The notes beneath the pieces are model-generated. The model saw only the letters and a program-made list of their open reading frames with translations. It was not told the DNA's origin and did no database searches. A program made the position numbers and the translations under genes. This document shows, piece by piece, positions 61,361-64,000 of a DNA stretch of 64,000 bases; the first letter of the stretch is position 1; each line of letters starts with the position of its first letter. Source of the stretch: Flaviramulus_B aquimarinus (GTDB taxonomy: Bacteria; Bacteroidota; Bacteroidia; Flavobacteriales; Flavobacteriaceae); assembly GCF_039543205.1 (NCBI RefSeq), contig NZ_BAABJH010000001.1:1178001-1242000 (forward strand). Reading direction: 5' to 3'.

Positions 61361-61852
61361 TTTAACTTTTAATTAGGTCCCTTTCTGATATTTATCTGAA
61401 TTTACGGGACATACAATTTTAATTTAAAGCGATTATCAAAAGGGCTATGTTTCTATAGTCATAATACCTTTATTAATAATAAAATTAACATTTTAAGTAG
61501 TTGTACTGAAATCTAATAATATTGAAAAACACAAAACACCATAGTGTTAAATTGGGCTTTTTTTAAAGAAGTGTAATTTTTTTTCATGCTGCAAAGTTTA
61601 ATTGATTTGTTGTTTTTAATGCTTTCAAGCTAAAGTTAAGTTATCAATAATAACTTAGCTCTTGGTCATTTTTCGTTATATTGAACAGTATGTTCGTTTA
61701 ACGTAAATTTTCCTTTAAAAATTAATTTTACAAAGAAATTTAATCCGATTTTTTTACAGATAATCGTACACTTAATTATATAAAAATCATAAAAAAACCG
61801 AAAAAACGCTTAAAAAACGAATTTCGGTTTTAGTCTTTTATAGAGTTTCTTC
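61361..61852. other. 492-bp gene-free stretch
   Basis: No open frame with protein-like features is seen on either strand. It contains an imperfect hairpin around 61637-61657 (8-bp arms), the palindrome GAACA-GTA-TGTTC (61683-61695) and the terminator of the YugP-type gene at 61794-61831. An unannotated small RNA is possible but not shown. Confidence 0.45.
61794..61831 (-). terminator. Terminator of the YugP-type metallopeptidase gene
   Basis: A 10-bp stem (61822-61831 with 61794-61803) is followed on the minus strand by T residues and lies 22 bp after the stop. Confidence 0.7.
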
Positions 61853-62548
61853 TTAGTCTCTACCTCCAAATACTTGAAGCCCCCAATATACCAAAGAGGC
61901 TAAAGCTCCTATAGCTGCAACTAAATATGTTCTAGCTGCCCATTTAAGGGCATCTTCTGAACCTCCATATTCTTCTTGAGAGACCATATTTTTATTTTTT
62001 AACCAAACTAGTGCCCGATTACTGGCATCATATTCTACTGGTAAAGTGATAAAGCTAAACAAGGTTGCAAAACCCATCATAACTAAACCTGCAACGGCTA
62101 CCCAATAACCAAACCCAAGACCTGCTGCAGCACCTAACATTAATCCGCCAATGACTACCCATTGAGACATCCCTGAGGTTACACTAACTACTGGTACTAA
62201 AGCAGAGCGCATTTTTAGCCATTCGTATGCTTGAGCATGCTGTACGGCATGACCACATTCATGTGCTGCAACTGCTGCCGCTGCAGCGTTACGTTGATTA
62301 TACACAGCTTCACTTAAATTAACCGTTTTGTTTTTTGGGTTATAATGATCTGTTAATCGACCTGGTGTTGAAATAACTTCAACATCCCTAATGCCATGGT
62401 CTGCCAACATTTTTTCGGCAATTTCCGCACCACTCATACCATTACGCAATTGTACTTTAGAGTATTTTTCGAACTTACGTTTAAGTGTACTGCTGACTAA
62501 CCAACTTACAAGCGCTATGGCTCCTATTAATATATAATATCCTAACAT
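61853..62548 (-). CDS. YugP-type zinc metallopeptidase (membrane)
   Basis: A 231-residue membrane protein. The zinc-binding H96-E-C-G-H100 motif lies in AAVAAHECGHAVQHA. Hydrophobic segments sit near 1-20 and in the C-terminal half. The sequence around ISTPGRLTDHYNPKNKTVNLSEAVY fits the PF04298 (YugP) family. The substrate is unknown. It is transcribed leftward with a terminator after it; a -7-like TATCTTTA lies upstream near 62570. Confidence 0.92.
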   Translation of the reverse strand: MLGYYILIGAIALVSWLVSSTLKRKFEKYSKVQLRNGMSGAEIAEKMLADHGIRDVEVISTPGRLTDHYNPKNKTVNLSEAVYNQRNAAAAAVAAHECGHAVQHAQAYEWLKMRSALVPVVSVTSGMSQWVVIGGLMLGAAAGLGFGYWVAVAGLVMMGFATLFSFITLPVEYDASNRALVWLKNKNMVSQEEYGGSEDALKWAARTYLVAAIGALASLVYWGLQVFGGRD

Positions 62549-62630
62549 GGTTTCATTTTTTATTTATGTAATAAAGATAACAATAATTGCACCAATCTTT
62601 AAGTATGAAACTTTGTCAGTTAAAATACCG

Positions 62631-63731
62631 TTAAACCGTTTCTAGCTCAAAATTAAAAGCCTCAGCAATTTCTTTATAAACAATCTTACCTTTTACAACA
62701 TTTAAGCCTTTTTCCAATGTCTTATTACTTTCGCATGCTTTTTCCCAACCTTCATTTGCTAATTTAATAACATAAGGTAAAGTTACGTTAGTCAACGCTA
62801 CTGTAGATGTATAAGGTACTGCTCCTGGCATATTCGCTACACAATAGTGTACCACATCATCTATTATATAAGTTGGGGTTTCGTGCGTGGTTGCTTTTGT
62901 AGTTTCAAAACATCCACCTTGATCGACTGCCACATCTACAATTACAGTTCCTGGTGTCATTTCTTTAAGCATATCTTTAGTAATTAGCTTAGGGGCTTTT
63001 GCGCCTTTTATTAAAACACCTCCAATAATTAAATCAGATTCTTTAATTCGTTTTCTAATATTGTATTCGCTCGAAAACTCTGTTACCACATGATTTGGCA
63101 TGACATCATTTACATAGCGCAACTGTTTCATGTTTATATCCATTATAGTAACGTGCGCTCCTAATCCTGCAGCCATTTTAGCCGCTTGAATTCCTACAAC
63201 CCCAGCTCCTAAGACCAAAACTTTTCCGGGTGGGACTCCAGGAACTCCACCTAATAAAACACCACGTCCTTTAATCGGTTTTTCTAAATATTTAGCACCT
63301 TGTTGTATAGACATTCTACCAGCAACCTCAGACATAGGGATTAACAATGGTAGCGATCCATCAGCATCTTCAACCGTTTCATAAGCAATACAAATAGCAT
63401 TACTTTTTATCATAGCTTTAGTTAATTCTTCGCTAGAGGCAAAGTGAAAATAGGTGAAAATAACTTGATTTGGTTTGATTAATTGATATTCCTCTTGTAT
63501 CGGTTCTTTCACCTTTACAATCATATCGCTAGATGCGTAAACGTCTTCAATGGAATTTAAAATAATAGCACCTACTTCCTGATAGTCTTCATCAAAAAAG
63601 CCACTGCCAAAACCAGCACTTGATTGTATATAAACGGTATGATTTCTTTTTGTGAGCTCAAAAACTCCAGCAGGAGTCATTCCTACTCTGTTTTCGTTAT
63701 TCTTAATTTCTTTTGGAACACCAATTTTCAT
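62631..63731 (-). CDS. ald: Alanine dehydrogenase
   Basis: A 366-residue NAD-dependent enzyme that interconverts alanine with pyruvate and ammonia. The start MKIGVPKEIKNNENRVGMTPAG, the dinucleotide-binding GAGVVGIQAAKMAAGLGAHV and the conserved DVAVDQGGCFETT are typical. The IVDDVVHYCVANMPGAVPYTST segment is characteristic. It reads leftward as a single gene. Confidence 0.95.
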   Translation of the reverse strand: MKIGVPKEIKNNENRVGMTPAGVFELTKRNHTVYIQSSAGFGSGFFDEDYQEVGAIILNSIEDVYASSDMIVKVKEPIQEEYQLIKPNQVIFTYFHFASSEELTKAMIKSNAICIAYETVEDADGSLPLLIPMSEVAGRMSIQQGAKYLEKPIKGRGVLLGGVPGVPPGKVLVLGAGVVGIQAAKMAAGLGAHVTIMDINMKQLRYVNDVMPNHVVTEFSSEYNIRKRIKESDLIIGGVLIKGAKAPKLITKDMLKEMTPGTVIVDVAVDQGGCFETTKATTHETPTYIIDDVVHYCVANMPGAVPYTSTVALTNVTLPYVIKLANEGWEKACESNKTLEKGLNVVKGKIVYKEIAEAFNFELETV

Positions 63732-63901
63732 AGATTAAATTTTAGGTTAATTTGTTTGTACAAATTACAACGAAAAACGCAAAAATTACTTCATATAGGT
63801 AAGACCAAGATATTTTTATGAATTTAAAAAAAATGAAAATGATATTTTACCAAATTGAAAATCTGGACCAAAAAACACCCCTTGAAATTATCAATTTAAT
63901 T

Positions 63902-63938
63902 ATTTCTTAGTGTATTTTATTTTAAAATATACTAAGAA
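63902..63938. other. Long AT-rich inverted repeat near the window end
   Basis: Arms of 17 bp with one G-T pair around a 3-nt loop (63902-63918 with 63922-63938). It lies in the region upstream of ald and of whatever gene follows to the right. It could be a terminator of a rightward or leftward gene not seen here, or a cruciform operator. No complete gene is seen from 63732 to the end. Confidence 0.5.
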
Positions 63939-64000
63939 AAATGAAGACACTACCGTAATACTATTAGCAAAAATCATGGATGGGCTATTTTTAAGAAATC

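Noticed and set aside
61683..61695. GAACAGTATGTTC as a LexA/SOS box
   Set aside because: The spacing between GAAC and GTTC is 5 rather than the 4 of the Gram-positive box, and no lexA or recA gene is near; left as an unexplained palindrome.
63976..64000. Possible start of a rightward gene (MDGLFLRN) at the window end
   Set aside because: Only eight codons are visible, with no family signal; it cannot be separated from chance.
1..64000. CRISPR array, prophage, insertion sequence or plasmid functions
   Set aside because: No regularly spaced repeats, transposase, integrase or phage structural genes were seen on either strand.

Overview
The window is a stretch of chromosome from a marine-type member of the Flavobacteriaceae (Bacteroidota). 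The signs are AT-rich DNA with mostly TAA stops; start codons without a clear Shine-Dalgarno sequence; upstream sites matching the Bacteroidota -7 promoter element TANNTTTG; proteins with type IX secretion (T9SS) C-terminal sorting domains; a DnaE fused to its own proofreading exonuclease; lipid-anchored and membrane proteins of the Bacteroidota families DUF4296 and DUF4271; and short dispersed palindromes typical of flavobacterial intergenic DNA. I see no phage, plasmid, transposase or CRISPR array. One tRNA (Asp) is present and no rRNA.

Layout. 1-313: the N-terminus of an HD-domain protein leaving the window. 523-6999: a rightward redox-repair run of msrB, msrA, a thioredoxin-fold protein, a glutaredoxin-like protein, SelO (protein AMPylase), a divergent second MsrA, an alpha/beta-hydrolase/OsmC fusion, a zinc-ribbon protein and an aldo/keto reductase. 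7000-9389: a terminator-rich gap, tRNA-Asp, a DUF58 protein directly behind ClpP, and thioredoxin A. 9516-10480: a flavobacterial repeat followed by an SRPBCC/ArsR-type regulator pair with two matching dyads upstream. 10657-15444: an orphan protein and dnaE. 15627-20812: a lactonase-like propeller, rpsP, rimM, a ferritin-like protein, trmN6 and an amino-acid permease. 20889-30529: a Rieske oxygenase, glutaryl-CoA dehydrogenase, a poly-Glu GDSL lipoprotein, a Met-rich outer-membrane protein pair, a metallophosphoesterase, a DUF1853 protein, ferredoxin, NifU-like and Mrp Fe-S genes, and an exported protein of unknown function. 30581-35245: an alkyltransferase-like protein, a LysE exporter, trmB, a MurG-like glycosyltransferase and a PhoR/PhoB-type two-component system. 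35439-38642: two T9SS cargo genes and a LuxE-like acyl-protein synthetase. 38694-51705: housekeeping genes (tyrS, dihydroorotase, dolichol-phosphate-mannose synthase-like GT2, hemD, pckA, saccharopine dehydrogenase with an Lrp regulator, glyS). 51969-63731: a GH2-like glycosidase, ComF, an Ig-like lipoprotein, an omega-amidase/methionine-aminotransferase pair under a LytTR two-component system, a membrane MutS homologue, a YugP-type metallopeptidase and alanine dehydrogenase.

The most coherent functional unit is the first 7 kb. It joins both methionine sulfoxide reductases, two thiol-redox proteins, SelO (whose known targets in E. coli include a glutaredoxin), a second MsrA with an altered active site and an OsmC-type peroxidase fusion. 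Other points worth following are the in-frame TAA-TTG junction between clpP and the DUF58 gene; a dihydroorotase with Gln in place of the first metal-binding His; an Mrp ATPase without its usual CxxC; and a 113-residue T9SS protein that is almost only a sorting domain. All functions are read from sequence motifs by eye; no database search was run.
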